Below, piece by piece: positions 39,772 to 49,839 of a stretch of 64,000 bases of DNA. The notes beneath the pieces are model-generated. The model saw only the letters and a program-made list of their open reading frames with translations. It was not told the DNA's origin and made no database searches. The DNA is from Rhodospirillaceae bacterium (GTDB lineage: Bacteria > Pseudomonadota > Alphaproteobacteria > Rhodospirillales > Casp-alpha2): NCBI GenBank assembly GCA_018698795.1, contig JABIPG010000030.1, forward strand, positions 1 through 64,000, in the 5' to 3' direction. How positions within the stretch are numbered: position 1 is the first letter of the stretch; every line of letters begins with the position of its first letter. Both the position numbers and the translations under genes were made by a program.

Positions 39772-41583
39772 ATGGACAGGGTTCGGAACCACGGCGTGGC
39801 CAAACGGAAACAAAGCTTTACCAACGGGCAAGTCATCTACCGCGAAGGAGATGACAGCGATCGCGCGTTTGAGGTGCTGTCCGGTGCCGTTGAGCTGTTG
39901 GCTGACGGGCCCGAAGGCGATACCCGTGTCGGCGTCGCGAGAACCGGTGAAATGTTCGGCGAACAAGGGCTCATCGAAGGCGGTGTTCGAGATCAGACGG
40001 CGCGGGCCGTCGGTGCGGTGGTGGTTCGCTCGATTGTTCGAGAGGCTACTGCTGGCCCTACGCGTGGCGGGCGTCAGAGAAGTGGATTTATAAGCCGGCT
40101 GCTTGAGCGCTTTGGCGGACGTCGTGAACGAGCGAGCAATGTTTCAACTCGTCCTCCTGTTGCCGAAGCGCCGGGCTTGTTTCAGCGCATGATGTATTCC
40201 GTTCATCCGCCGGAGGGTCGCATTGAAGTGCGCGTGGCCAAGCTTGGTGGCGATGAAGGGAACGCCCAGGCGCGACTTGTTGTGGCGGCGCTGGAACAAT
40301 TTCGCGCCATCCGCGTCAAGCTTATCGACACAACCCTGGAAATCGACGTGAACAAAGGATTGGCGCGCGAGTTATTGCGCATCAACCGAAGCGGTCGGCG
40401 ATTGCTGCGTCAGCACGATGGCGACTTGTTGATTTGGGGGCATGTGCCGACCGGCGGCATGGCGATGCATCTGCATTTCGTCGCCCGTGGTGATTGGGAT
40501 GAGCGGCTGCCGGGTGCCTTTTCTCTGGCTACGGATTTGCCTCTGCCCTTGAATTTTGACGCCGCCGCCGCAGAATTGCTGCACGGCGTAGCTCTGAGCG
40601 CGACACGTCCGAAACGTGGTGAACAAGCTGAAATGCGCACAGCCATTCTGCCCGAAGTCGCCGAAGCGGTAGACAAGGCCATGGCTGCACCCGAACCAAC
40701 ATTGGGAGCGCGCGAGCGCGCCGGCATGATGCTTTGCCAAGGCAACGTGCACGCGGCGCTTTGGGCGCAAACCCGCGATATGGCGCGCCTCGACCAAGCC
40801 TATAACATCTACCACAAGGCACTTGGTTTGCTGTCGGGGGATGAGGCGGCGATCGATTGGGCGATTGCCCACAAGCATTTGAGTGCTATTGCTTTTATGC
40901 GCGCCGAAGAAGGTGGCGGCGCCGAGCACTACGATGAGGCCGCGGCGGCAGCTCTGGCGGCGCTGGACACTTTGTCGCGCGAGACCTATCCACTGGATTG
41001 GGCCGCGCTTCACTACAAACTCGGCGCCATTCACTACAAACTCGGCTTTGAGAGCGGCGACACGGATGTGTTGCGTCGCGCGCTCCGGCATCATCGAAAT
41101 GCGTTGAAAGCGTATTCGCGTAAGCACACCCCTGAACGTTGGGCCGAAGTCATGGCGGCGTTTGGCCAGGCAGCACAGGTGTTCGGCGAGCACGTGAAAA
41201 GCCTGGAAGCGCTGGCTACGGCAGTGAACGCCTGCCGAGCCGTTCTTGAAGTTCGTGACCGGCGCAAGACACCGTTGGCTTGGGCCGCGGCGCAGAACAA
41301 TCTGGGGTCTGCCCTGTTTTTGCTGGGGAAAAAGGCCCGCAACCCCGAGCGCTTGGATAGCGCTGCTGCGGCTTTTGAGGAGGCGCTCAAAGTCTACCGA
41401 GCACGCAAGCTTTATCGGTTGGCTGCCGTCACCGAAAAAAACCTGGAGCGCGCCCAGGACATGATCGATTGGTATTCACCCGACGGTATACCGATCGTCG
41501 ATTTCGGTGAGCCGCCGGTAATTGGACTGGCAGCGCGATCAAACAGGATCGATTCAAGCCAGGCTATTGAAGTCATCGAGTAG
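39772..41583 (+). CDS. Cyclic-nucleotide-binding-like domain, uncharacterised middle domain and TPR-like C-terminus
   Basis: GQVIYREGDDSDRAFEVLSGAVEL...GEMFGEQGLIEGG; middle LLIWGHVPTGG; helical repeats to the C-terminus. Confidence 0.65.
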   Translation: MDRVRNHGVAKRKQSFTNGQVIYREGDDSDRAFEVLSGAVELLADGPEGDTRVGVARTGEMFGEQGLIEGGVRDQTARAVGAVVVRSIVREATAGPTRGGRQRSGFISRLLERFGGRRERASNVSTRPPVAEAPGLFQRMMYSVHPPEGRIEVRVAKLGGDEGNAQARLVVAALEQFRAIRVKLIDTTLEIDVNKGLARELLRINRSGRRLLRQHDGDLLIWGHVPTGGMAMHLHFVARGDWDERLPGAFSLATDLPLPLNFDAAAAELLHGVALSATRPKRGEQAEMRTAILPEVAEAVDKAMAAPEPTLGARERAGMMLCQGNVHAALWAQTRDMARLDQAYNIYHKALGLLSGDEAAIDWAIAHKHLSAIAFMRAEEGGGAEHYDEAAAAALAALDTLSRETYPLDWAALHYKLGAIHYKLGFESGDTDVLRRALRHHRNALKAYSRKHTPERWAEVMAAFGQAAQVFGEHVKSLEALATAVNACRAVLEVRDRRKTPLAWAAAQNNLGSALFLLGKKARNPERLDSAAAAFEEALKVYRARKLYRLAAVTEKNLERAQDMIDWYSPDGIPIVDFGEPPVIGLAARSNRIDSSQAIEVIE

Positions 41584-43323
41584 CGTCGCGATTCGACCCG
41601 AGTCGGTCTGATCCATAATCAATTGCGCCCGCGCCGCTGCCGAGACGGAATCCATTTTACGTATCCGCTGTTTGACGAGCGGAATGCTCGACGGCGTCAT
41701 GGACAGCTCTTGAAGACCGAGACCCGCCAGTAATGCCGTGAATCTGGGGTCGCCGGCAATTTCACCGCAGATGCTAATCGGAATGCGGGCGCGCAACGCC
41801 GCACTGGTGGCGAACTGTATTAACCGAAGCACCGCAGGATGAAGCGGGTTGAACAGATGCGCAACGTGTTCGTTGGCGCGGTCGGCGGCCAGGGTATACA
41901 TCGTTAGATCGTTCGACCCGATGGCAAAAAAATCACTCACTTGGGCCAACGCATCGGCTGCCAACGCGGCGCCGGGCACTTCTATCATCACGCCCAGTGG
42001 CGGCAGCGGGTCTGGAACTGCAATTTTGCGGCGCTTTAGCTTTTTAGCGGCTGCTTTCAGTATGCTGCGCGCTTGTAGCACTTCAGACGTGGTGCTGACC
42101 ATCGGCAGCAAAATCCGCACAGGCCCATGGTTGGCGGCACGTAATGCGGCACAGAACTGTGTCTCCAGAAGGTTGCCGTTCAATAACGCCAATCTGATGC
42201 CTCTGAGCCCCAGCGCGGATGCCGCACTGTCGTCCATCTCACCCATGGCGGCTTGAACGGGCTTGTCCGCGCCGATATCGAGGCTGCGGAAAGTGACCGT
42301 GCTTCCCTGCATGCCTTCGACCAACTTTCGTAGCATCTGGTACTGTTCTTCTTCATCGGGCGGCGTGTCACGATTCATGAACATAAATTCGCTACGCAAC
42401 AGGCCGATTCCCTCGGCGCCGGCTTGTGCGACCATGGGCATTTCCATCGGCAATTCCACATTGGCTAGCAAGGTGAATTGAGTGCCATCGCGACTGATAG
42501 CCGGCTGCCGCCGCAGGCGGTCGAGCTGCCGAGTTTTTCGTAAAAGCGCACCTCTTCGTCGGCCATATCGTTCAAGAACGCCCTTGGTTGGGTTGGTGAT
42601 AACCTCGCCAGTGGTGCCGTCGACGATGATTTCGTCACCGACGTTGACGTTCGACAACAAATCCTCGATGCCGAGCACAGCCGGCAGACCAAGCGCGCGC
42701 GCCATGATCGCCGCGTGGCCCTCTGCGCCGCCAAGCACGGTCGCCGCACCGGCAATGCGCCCCGGGTCGATCTGTGCCATGTCGGCAGGGCTGAGCAGGT
42801 CGGCAATGATGATGCTGCCCTTGGGTGCGCTGGAGAACGGCCTCAGCACCTTGCGGGTAAGGTTGCGATTGATGCGGTTGCCGACTTCGCGAATATCGTC
42901 CAGCCGGGCTGCGATATAGGCATCGTCCATAGCCTGGAACGTTGCGGCGATCTCCGCAATTTCGTGCTGTACGGCTGCCTCGGCGTTTATACGCAAGCTT
43001 TTGATGCGCGCATCTGCGCCGCGGACCAACCGAGAATCGCTTAGCATTTGCTGGTAGGCATCAAGCAGAAAACCCAATTCCTCGGCTGCGGCGCCTTGCA
43101 TCGTCTGGGCGCGGTTTTGCAATCGCCGTACCTGACGTTTCGCCAGCTTTACGGCACCCGCTAAGCGTTCGCGTTCGGCTTTCACCTTGGCCTTGGCGAC
43201 CGCGTATTCGGGAATCTCCATGCTGCCGGCTTCACGGATATGCGCCGCGCCGATAGCAATGCCGCCGGAAACGCCTAATCCGCGATACTTTTTCATCGCC
43301 GCTCCCTTCATCGCTGCTCCCAT
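41554..43323 (-). CDS. ptsP: Phosphoenolpyruvate-protein phosphotransferase (PTS enzyme I)
   Basis: GGAEGHAAIMARALGLPAVLGI, LLRSEFMFMNRDTPPDEEEQ, FAIGSNDLTMYTLAADR, ISICGEIAGDP. Confidence 0.9.
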   Translation of the reverse strand: MGAAMKGAAMKKYRGLGVSGGIAIGAAHIREAGSMEIPEYAVAKAKVKAERERLAGAVKLAKRQVRRLQNRAQTMQGAAAEELGFLLDAYQQMLSDSRLVRGADARIKSLRINAEAAVQHEIAEIAATFQAMDDAYIAARLDDIREVGNRINRNLTRKVLRPFSSAPKGSIIIADLLSPADMAQIDPGRIAGAATVLGGAEGHAAIMARALGLPAVLGIEDLLSNVNVGDEIIVDGTTGEVITNPTKGVLERYGRRRGALLRKTRQLDRLRRQPAISRDGTQFTLLANVELPMEMPMVAQAGAEGIGLLRSEFMFMNRDTPPDEEEQYQMLRKLVEGMQGSTVTFRSLDIGADKPVQAAMGEMDDSAASALGLRGIRLALLNGNLLETQFCAALRAANHGPVRILLPMVSTTSEVLQARSILKAAAKKLKRRKIAVPDPLPPLGVMIEVPGAALAADALAQVSDFFAIGSNDLTMYTLAADRANEHVAHLFNPLHPAVLRLIQFATSAALRARIPISICGEIAGDPRFTALLAGLGLQELSMTPSSIPLVKQRIRKMDSVSAAARAQLIMDQTDSGRIATLLDDFNSLA

Positions 43324-43326
43324 GGG

Positions 43327-43599
43327 TCAGTCCTCCTGGAAGCGGTCGGCGATCAAGTCGGAGATGGCTTCAAGTGCGGCTTCGGCATCGGATCCTGTGG
43401 CATTCAGTTCAACATCCGAGTCGATACAGGCGGCGAGCATCATCAGCCCCATGATCGAACGTGCTGAAACTGTCTGGCCACCTTTGGATACGGTGATGAC
43501 GGCGTCAAATTGTCCGGCCAAGGCGGCAAGCTTCGCAGCCGCTCGTGCATGCAAACCGCGTTGGTTGGCGATCCGCGCGGTACGCCTGATCTCGTTCAC
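43327..43599 (-). CDS. HPr family phosphocarrier protein
   Basis: GLHARAAAKLAALA, ARSIMGLMMLAA; adjacent to ptsP and EIIA. Confidence 0.92.
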   Translation of the reverse strand: MNEIRRTARIANQRGLHARAAAKLAALAGQFDAVITVSKGGQTVSARSIMGLMMLAACIDSDVELNATGSDAEAALEAISDLIADRFQED

Positions 43600-44003
43600 G
43601 TTTGATCTTGCGCCAGCAATTGCGACGCGATGTTGATGTACTTGCGGCCCGCTTCTTGGGCGCTGCCGACGGCTTCGGCCAGAGGTTGTGACGAACGAAC
43701 CGACGCCAGTTTAATCAGCATCGGCAGGTTGACGCCGGCAATGACTTCGACGTTGACATTGTCCATCACGGATATCGCCAGATTGGACGGCGTGCCACCA
43801 AACATATCAGTCAGTAATACAACGCCGTCGCCGGTGTCCATATTGCGGGTTTGCTCCAGGATTTCACGCCGGCGCTGTTCCATGTCGTCATCTGGGCCGA
43901 TACATACTGACGCGACGTATTCCTGTGGTCCGACCACGTGCTCCAGCGCAGAGATCAATTCATCCGCCAGTCGACCGTGGGTGACGAGTACCATGCCAAT
44001 CAT
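43596..44003 (-). CDS. PTS mannose/fructose-type EIIA component
   Basis: MIGMVLVTHGRLADELISALEHVVG, VVLLTDMFGGTPSNLA. Confidence 0.9.
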   Translation of the reverse strand: MIGMVLVTHGRLADELISALEHVVGPQEYVASVCIGPDDDMEQRRREILEQTRNMDTGDGVVLLTDMFGGTPSNLAISVMDNVNVEVIAGVNLPMLIKLASVRSSQPLAEAVGSAQEAGRKYINIASQLLAQDQT

Positions 44004-44076
44004 TGATTTGGGCTCTCCCCTTAATATGACGTTCGGTCCGCCACACCCGAACGGCGCACCGGCGGCGATTGTGGTC

Positions 44077-44961
44077 TTATTTTTCCGTGATTTCCAGGTC
44101 TCTGTGGCGCAATTGCAGAGAATGCCCTTGATCGCCAAGCCAATCCGCGAGGCGTTCGGCCATATAGACGGAACGATGTCGACCGCCGGTGCACCCGATG
44201 GCCACCGTCAGGTAGCTTTTGCCTTCCGCTGCATAGCGCGGGATCAAGGGTTGCAGTAATGTAGTCAGATTGCCGAAAAATGTCTCCAGGCCATCGTCTC
44301 GTTCTATGAAATCCGCCACACTTGAATCACGCCCGGTCTTCGATCGAAGGTTCGGTTCATAGTGCGGGTTGCGTAAAAACCGGACGTCAAACACCAGATC
44401 GGCATCGCGCGGCAAGCCGTTCTTAAATCCAAATGATGTCAGACAAATGGTCAACTCCGGACGTCCACTGAGTGCAAATCGTTCTTGCAGCAATTGTTTC
44501 AATGCGCGGGCGTGCATTTCGGTGGTGTCGATGACCATATCGGCGCGTTGTGTCAGTGGCGCCAGAAGTTCGCGCTCTTGTTTCAGGCCGTCGCTGATCG
44601 GACGGTCTGATGCTAGTGGATGGCGGCGGCGAGTTTCACCGAAACGCTCGATAAGGATATCGTCGCTGCAATCGATAAACAGCATTCGTACATCCAAATC
44701 TCCGCGCGTGCCCAGCAGTTTGAGTTCACGGAGAAACGCGTCGGCATCAAAATCGCGGGTTCGGATATCGACGCCGATGGCGATGGCGCGAATATCACCG
44801 TCTGCTGCAACAAGTCTCGGAATCAACGAGATCGGAACATTGTCGATGGCTTCGTAGCCGAGATCTTCCAACGCCTTGAGTGCGGAGCTTTTCCCGGCGC
44901 CAGAAATGCCGGTGATCAGAACGACCTGGGTGTCGGTCAATGTGAGGTTAGGTTGTGTCAT
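44077..44961 (-). CDS. rapZ: RNase adapter protein RapZ
   Basis: ITGISGAGKSSALKALEDLGYEAIDNVP, FGFKNGLPRDADLVFDVRFLRNPHY, AIGCTGGRHRSVYMAERLA. Confidence 0.93.
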   Translation of the reverse strand: MTQPNLTLTDTQVVLITGISGAGKSSALKALEDLGYEAIDNVPISLIPRLVAADGDIRAIAIGVDIRTRDFDADAFLRELKLLGTRGDLDVRMLFIDCSDDILIERFGETRRRHPLASDRPISDGLKQERELLAPLTQRADMVIDTTEMHARALKQLLQERFALSGRPELTICLTSFGFKNGLPRDADLVFDVRFLRNPHYEPNLRSKTGRDSSVADFIERDDGLETFFGNLTTLLQPLIPRYAAEGKSYLTVAIGCTGGRHRSVYMAERLADWLGDQGHSLQLRHRDLEITEK

Positions 44962-45406
44962 CGCCGCGCATTATAGAGCCGTTGGATAGTGCCAGCGCAA
45001 GCTGCACTTTGTTCATGGCGCTGGGTTCAAACGGATCGATGGAGAAAGCGGGGATTTTGACGTTCAATAAATCGACGTGTCTTTCTACGGGCAAACGCTC
45101 GATTTCTTTAAATGGGCTCAAATCACAAATGACCGCGACGGGCGCGTCTTGGCTTGCTGCAAACCGTAAAATACCGATCCCTCGCACTTCCAGCAGGCCT
45201 GTCAACTGGGCTGGTGCAGCGGCACGGAGGATGCCGTCCGACGATTGAAGATCAACCCGGTCGTCAGCAACCAATTCAGCACCAGCATCAATCAGGCGCA
45301 GCGCCAAGTCGGATTTACCGCTAGCTGAGGCGCCTCGAAGCAACACGCCCTGGCCGTCAATGGCGATGCAGGTCGCATGAATTTGATCGGAGATTTGTGG
45401 TGTCAT
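44948..45406 (-). CDS. hprK: HPr kinase/phosphorylase (short alphaproteobacterial form)
   Basis: LLRGASASGKSDLALRLIDAGAELVADDRV; upstream of rapZ. Confidence 0.9.
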   Translation of the reverse strand: MTPQISDQIHATCIAIDGQGVLLRGASASGKSDLALRLIDAGAELVADDRVDLQSSDGILRAAAPAQLTGLLEVRGIGILRFAASQDAPVAVICDLSPFKEIERLPVERHVDLLNVKIPAFSIDPFEPSAMNKVQLALALSNGSIMRGDDTT

Positions 45407-45415
45407 GGCGTTTGG

Positions 45416-47038
45416 CTATCTGGCAATGGGCAATGCGACGCGAAAGCGGGCGCCGGCAAGGCTCCCTTCGTCATTTGTGCGGTTGGTTGCGACAATTGTA
45501 CCATCATGGGCCTCAATGATCTGCTTTGATATGCTGAGCCCCAGACCGGAATGGGTGCCGAATTTCTCGCTCTCGGGGCGCTGCGAATAAAAGCGCTCGA
45601 AGATGGCTTGCTCTTTTCCGGCGGGAATGCCCGGACCTTCATCCTCAACTTTTATTTGAACCTCGCCATTCTCGGAGATGACGGAGATCGAAATGACGCC
45701 GTTTGCGGGGCTGAAGGAGGCGGCGTTGGCGATCAAATTTCGAAACACCTGAGCCAATCGGCTCTCCATGCCATCGACATGAATGGCCCCGGTTGGAGGG
45801 CCGTTGACCTGCACTAGGTGGTCCGAAGCGCCAGTTGAGTTGTGGATGTCGGCCAAAGTATCAAGCATGGCCATGAGATCGATATCGGTGGTTTCGGCAC
45901 GGGACAGCTCGGCATCCAGGCGTGACGCATCGGATATGTCGCTGATCAGCCGGTCGAGCCGGGTCACGTCTTCCTCAATGATGGTCATCAGTTTGCGTTG
46001 CTGATCGGGATCTTTGAGGCGAGCGGTGGTTTCCACAGCACTGCGCAGCGACGTCAGAGGGTTTTTGATTTCATGCGCCACGTCTGCGGCGAAGGCTTCG
46101 ATCGCGTCCATGCGCAGCCAAAGCGCTTCCGTCATGTCCTTGAGCGTGGCTGCCAACTCGCCGATCTCATCGTCGCGGTGCGCCATATCGGGGATGATGT
46201 GGCGGCGACTGTGGTCGCGCCGCACGCGCTCGGCGGCGGCTGCCAATTGCCGTAGCGGGCGCGCAATAGTGCCGGCTAAATAAATCGACAACAACACTGT
46301 CACAGCCAAGGCCACGGCAAAGACCTGCAGGATATCGAGCCGCGTCTCGAATACGGCAGCATCAATCGTCGCCGAATCCTTGGTAAGAAGCAGCGAGCCA
46401 AGCACTTGTTTGTAGCGTTGCACTGGCACCGCTACACCGAGCAAAAGGCGCTCGCGGTCAAGCGCGCGAACCAGTTTGACGAAATGCCCGTCGAGCGCCG
46501 CCACCACTTCAGGGTAATCGCGACCGTGCTGGCGTGCACGTTCGTGATAGGGTGGGTAACTGGGCGCGCCGAATAAACGGCCGGCAACGCGGTCGAACAT
46601 ATCCAACCCACGCTCCAAGAGGCCTTCCGGGTCCGCGGGTGGCGGCAACTCCTGTATCGTAATCGAAGTGCCAGCGCCGTTCAGGCGACGCGAATCGGCA
46701 AGCATGCGTCCGGACCCGTCGAATAACCGCGCCCGCGTGCCGGTCGTCTTGACCAGACGGCGTACCATTTGATTGGAGATTTCCGATACACGATATTGCC
46801 CCGTGGCCAGTTCCGTCACTGGCGCTTCACTCAACGCAACGGCAAACATTTCGGCCTGCGTGGCTAGGGCATTGAGTTCAGCCTTGATCAAGTTGTCTTT
46901 GTACTCGTCCAAATACAATATGCCGGCGACGAGCAAGGCAAGAGCCAGCATGTTGATGGCTAAGATGCGCCGCGTGATCGGCGAGACCAATCGTTCCCGT
47001 CGTCGTGTTCCCGATGTTTCCGGTTTCCCCCGCGTCAC
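45416..47038 (-). CDS. chvG: ChvG-like sensor histidine kinase
   Basis: Two TM segments with periplasmic sensor, H-box FAADVAHEIKNPLTSLRSAVE, ATPase VEDEGPGIP and GLGLSISKQIIEAH; paired with chvI. Confidence 0.85.
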   Translation of the reverse strand: MTRGKPETSGTRRRERLVSPITRRILAINMLALALLVAGILYLDEYKDNLIKAELNALATQAEMFAVALSEAPVTELATGQYRVSEISNQMVRRLVKTTGTRARLFDGSGRMLADSRRLNGAGTSITIQELPPPADPEGLLERGLDMFDRVAGRLFGAPSYPPYHERARQHGRDYPEVVAALDGHFVKLVRALDRERLLLGVAVPVQRYKQVLGSLLLTKDSATIDAAVFETRLDILQVFAVALAVTVLLSIYLAGTIARPLRQLAAAAERVRRDHSRRHIIPDMAHRDDEIGELAATLKDMTEALWLRMDAIEAFAADVAHEIKNPLTSLRSAVETTARLKDPDQQRKLMTIIEEDVTRLDRLISDISDASRLDAELSRAETTDIDLMAMLDTLADIHNSTGASDHLVQVNGPPTGAIHVDGMESRLAQVFRNLIANAASFSPANGVISISVISENGEVQIKVEDEGPGIPAGKEQAIFERFYSQRPESEKFGTHSGLGLSISKQIIEAHDGTIVATNRTNDEGSLAGARFRVALPIAR

Positions 47039-47048
47039 GAAAAATGCT

Positions 47049-47741
47049 CTAGTCCGCGCGGTAGCGGTAACCGACGCCGTACAGCGTCTCGATTTCTTGG
47101 AAATCGTCGTCGGCGGCTTTGAATTTACGGCGCAATCGCTTTACGTGACTATCGATGGTGCGGTCGTCAACGTAGATGTGCTCGCCATAAGCGGCGTCGA
47201 TCAATTGATCGCGATTTTTGACGTGGCCGGGGCGGCGCGCCAAGGCCTCCACCAGCAAGAACTCGGTCACAGTCAGGTTGATTTCGTCGCCTTTCCAGGT
47301 GCAAAGATGCCGGGCCGGATCGAGCACCAAGTCGCCACGGCGCATAATTTGATCGCCGTCGGTGTCTTTGTTGGCAGCTTCGTGGCGGCGTAAAACGGCT
47401 CGAATGCGCTCCAGCAATAACCGCTGTGAGAACGGCTTTTTGATATAGTCGTCCGCACCCAGCCGAAGCCCCATGACTTCATCCACTTCATCATCCTTGG
47501 AAGTAAGAAAGATCACCGGCAAAGTATCGCGTTGGCGAAGCTGGGTCAGTAGTTCCATGCCGTCCATGCGCGGCATTTTGATGTCGAGAATCGCTAAGTC
47601 CACCGGTCGCGTTCCGATACCGCTCAGCGCTTCCTCGCCGTCGCCATAAGTATCGACCGCGTAACCTTCGTCTTCCAAAGCGGCGGAAAGCGAGGCCAAA
47701 ATATTCTGGTCGTCATCGACCAAGGCAATGGTGTGGGGCAT
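47049..47741 (-). CDS. chvI: ChvI-like OmpR-family response regulator
   Basis: [37 protein letters not shown]-terminal winged helix [16 protein letters not shown]. Confidence 0.88.
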   Translation of the reverse strand: MPHTIALVDDDQNILASLSAALEDEGYAVDTYGDGEEALSGIGTRPVDLAILDIKMPRMDGMELLTQLRQRDTLPVIFLTSKDDEVDEVMGLRLGADDYIKKPFSQRLLLERIRAVLRRHEAANKDTDGDQIMRRGDLVLDPARHLCTWKGDEINLTVTEFLLVEALARRPGHVKNRDQLIDAAYGEHIYVDDRTIDSHVKRLRRKFKAADDDFQEIETLYGVGYRYRAD

Positions 47742-47867
47742 GGAAATCCTCGTTGTTCGAAACATTAGGCCAAACCTAGGAGCCCATTGTGGCGAAATTA
47801 TAGCCCGTTTGTGGCGATCTGTTCATGATTGATTGACGGCGAACAGCACGGCTTCTAATATGCCCCA

Positions 47868-48066
47868 TAGATGGTGCCCCCGCAAAGGCGACAAAGCCTG
47901 GGGCTTAATAGGGAATGTGGTGGACGCGGACCTAAGCTAGGCGCTTCCAACCACAGCTGCCCCCGCAACTGTCTGCGGTGAGTTCGATTCACCAGGGCCA
48001 CTGGTTTTCCGGGAAGGCCGAATCGAAACAATGATCCGCTAGCCAGGAGACCTGCCGTCGGGTGTG
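47868..48066 (+). ncRNA. Cobalamin riboswitch
   Basis: AATAGGGAATGTGGTG, CCCCCGCAACTGT, B12 box GCTAGCCAGGAGACCTGCCGTCG, directly upstream of cbtB/cbtA. Confidence 0.93.
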
Positions 48067-48112
48067 AATGTGTGTTCATACTGTGTGTTAAATTGATCCG
48101 TAACGGAGGGTT

Positions 48113-48304
48113 ATGGCCATGATCAAAGAACAGACTCAATCTCAGGCGCAAGCCGTTGTCGAACAAACATCTTCCAAGCTGCCGGCAGTGGTTGCTTTGG
48201 TGTTTGGTGCCTTTATCGTAATGGGGGCGGGATTCGCCAATTCCCAGACGGTCCACGACGCGGCGCACGACGTCAGGCACGCTTTCGCCGTCCCCTGCCA
48301 CTAG
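48113..48304 (+). CDS. cbtB: CbtB family cobalt transporter subunit
   Basis: 63-aa single-TM protein ending VHDAAHDVRHAFAVPCH; downstream of the B12 riboswitch. Confidence 0.88.
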   Translation: MAMIKEQTQSQAQAVVEQTSSKLPAVVALVFGAFIVMGAGFANSQTVHDAAHDVRHAFAVPCH

Positions 48305-48314
48305 GGGAGCTTCC

Positions 48315-48971
48315 ATGCAACGGATTGTGATGACGGCGCTCCTCGCTGGGGCGCTGGCCGGCCTTGCTGTGTTCGTTTTGCATATGTGGCAGACCACGCC
48401 GTTGATTTTGCACGCCGAGGTTTTTGAGAGCGGTGAAGCCGCCGCGCCGAACGCCGCTACTCAAGAGCATCAACAAGCGGTGGATTTTACGCGTCATGCC
48501 TATTCCTTATTGGCCGACGTGATCACCGCGATAGGATTTTCGTTCCTGCTGGTCGGGGCTATGGCCATCAGCGGACGGCATATCGATTGGCAAAATGGGA
48601 TCGTGTGGGGCCTTTGCGGGTTTGCGGCGCTCTTCATCGCGCCTGCATTGGGTTCGCCGCCGGAGTTGCCGGGCATGGTGGCGGCGGAGTTGGGCGAACG
48701 GCAGGCCTGGTGGCTGGGAACGGCAATGTTCGCATCGGTCGCGTTGGCGTTGATTTTTTTCGCGCCTGGTGCGTTGTCGAAGGCGCTTGCCGCTTTGTTG
48801 CTGATCGCGCCACACGCCTACGGAGCGCCGCATCCTGTGATGGAGGCCGGCAACGTGCCGGCGGAGTTGGCTGCCCAGTTCGCCGTCACATCGCTGGTCG
48901 TGAACGGCTTGTTTTGGATGGTGCTGGGGGGACTTGCCGGATACTTCTACGACCGGTTCGAACCGGCGTGA
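48315..48971 (+). CDS. cbtA: CbtA family cobalt transporter subunit
   Basis: Multi-TM ORF with FIAPALGSPPELPG, follows cbtB by 10 bp. Confidence 0.88.
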   Translation: MQRIVMTALLAGALAGLAVFVLHMWQTTPLILHAEVFESGEAAAPNAATQEHQQAVDFTRHAYSLLADVITAIGFSFLLVGAMAISGRHIDWQNGIVWGLCGFAALFIAPALGSPPELPGMVAAELGERQAWWLGTAMFASVALALIFFAPGALSKALAALLLIAPHAYGAPHPVMEAGNVPAELAAQFAVTSLVVNGLFWMVLGGLAGYFYDRFEPA

Positions 48972-48986
48972 CGAGGCCCTAAGCGC

Positions 48987-49709
48987 GTGGCACCGACACG
49001 TACGGAACGCGGTTTTGCCATCCGGCAATTGATGCGCTCATGCCGTTCAGCGGTGCTTTCCACCAATCTACCTAATGCCGACGGTTGGCCCTATGGTTCG
49101 CTGGTGACGGTCGCTATCGACGCGGACGGTAGCCCGTTGATGCTGTTTTCCACGCTGGCCGATCACACCCGAAATCTAAATGCCGACAACCGCGCGTCGT
49201 TGCTGTTCGAGCAAGCCTCCCGACATGCCAACCCGCAACGCGGCCCGAGGGTTAGCGTGCTCGGAAAAATCAGAGCTACGAAAAAGCCAAAGCTCGCCGC
49301 CCGTTTTCTCCAGATGCACCCAGAGGCCCAGATGTACGCCGGTTTCGGCGATTTCAATTTCTATCGCATGAGCATCGATCGGGCGCATTGGGTCGGCGGA
49401 TTTGCCAAGGCGCAATGGTTAAGTGGTCGTTTCGTCATGGCCGATTCCAACGCTTCAAAAGCTATTTCTGCATCAGCGGATGGCATCATTGAGCATATGA
49501 ACACCGAGCACGCGGATGCGGTGGAATTGTACGCCACCAAACTGCTCGGCCGACGCGGCGGCGGGTGGCGAATCGAGAGTATTGATCCCGATGGCGTGGA
49601 TCTTTTATTGGATAACCGTCACGCTCGTTTGACGTTTCCAGAACCGATCTCGGACGCGGCGGGCGCGCGTGATATATTAGTCGCCCTGGCAAACCAAGCA
49701 CGGGTCTGA
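48987..49709 (+). CDS. HugZ-like pyridoxamine 5'-phosphate oxidase-fold protein with DUF2470-like C-terminus
   Basis: AVLSTNLPNADGWPYGSLVTVAIDADGSPLMLFSTLADHTRN...HMNTEHADAVELYATKLLG. Confidence 0.8.
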   Translation: MAPTRTERGFAIRQLMRSCRSAVLSTNLPNADGWPYGSLVTVAIDADGSPLMLFSTLADHTRNLNADNRASLLFEQASRHANPQRGPRVSVLGKIRATKKPKLAARFLQMHPEAQMYAGFGDFNFYRMSIDRAHWVGGFAKAQWLSGRFVMADSNASKAISASADGIIEHMNTEHADAVELYATKLLGRRGGGWRIESIDPDGVDLLLDNRHARLTFPEPISDAAGARDILVALANQARV

Positions 49710-49744
49710 AAGCATCCCTTAAAAAAAGAGTCACATTGGTGTTG

Positions 49745-49815
49745 AGACTCGTGAAAGGCGAGTCTATGAATCGATTAGATTCGATGTATCCAACAGGTGG
49801 TGAACGCGGCCACCT
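49745..49815 (+). promoter_or_regulatory. Three consecutive perfect hairpins in the pckA 5' leader; the last abuts CAATTTTT
   Basis: AGACTCG-7-CGAGTCT (49745-49765); GAATC-5-GATTC (49768-49782); AGGTGG-9-CCACCT (49795-49815). Confidence 0.6.
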
Positions 49816-49839
49816 TCAATTTTTGCTAGGGAGAGCAAT

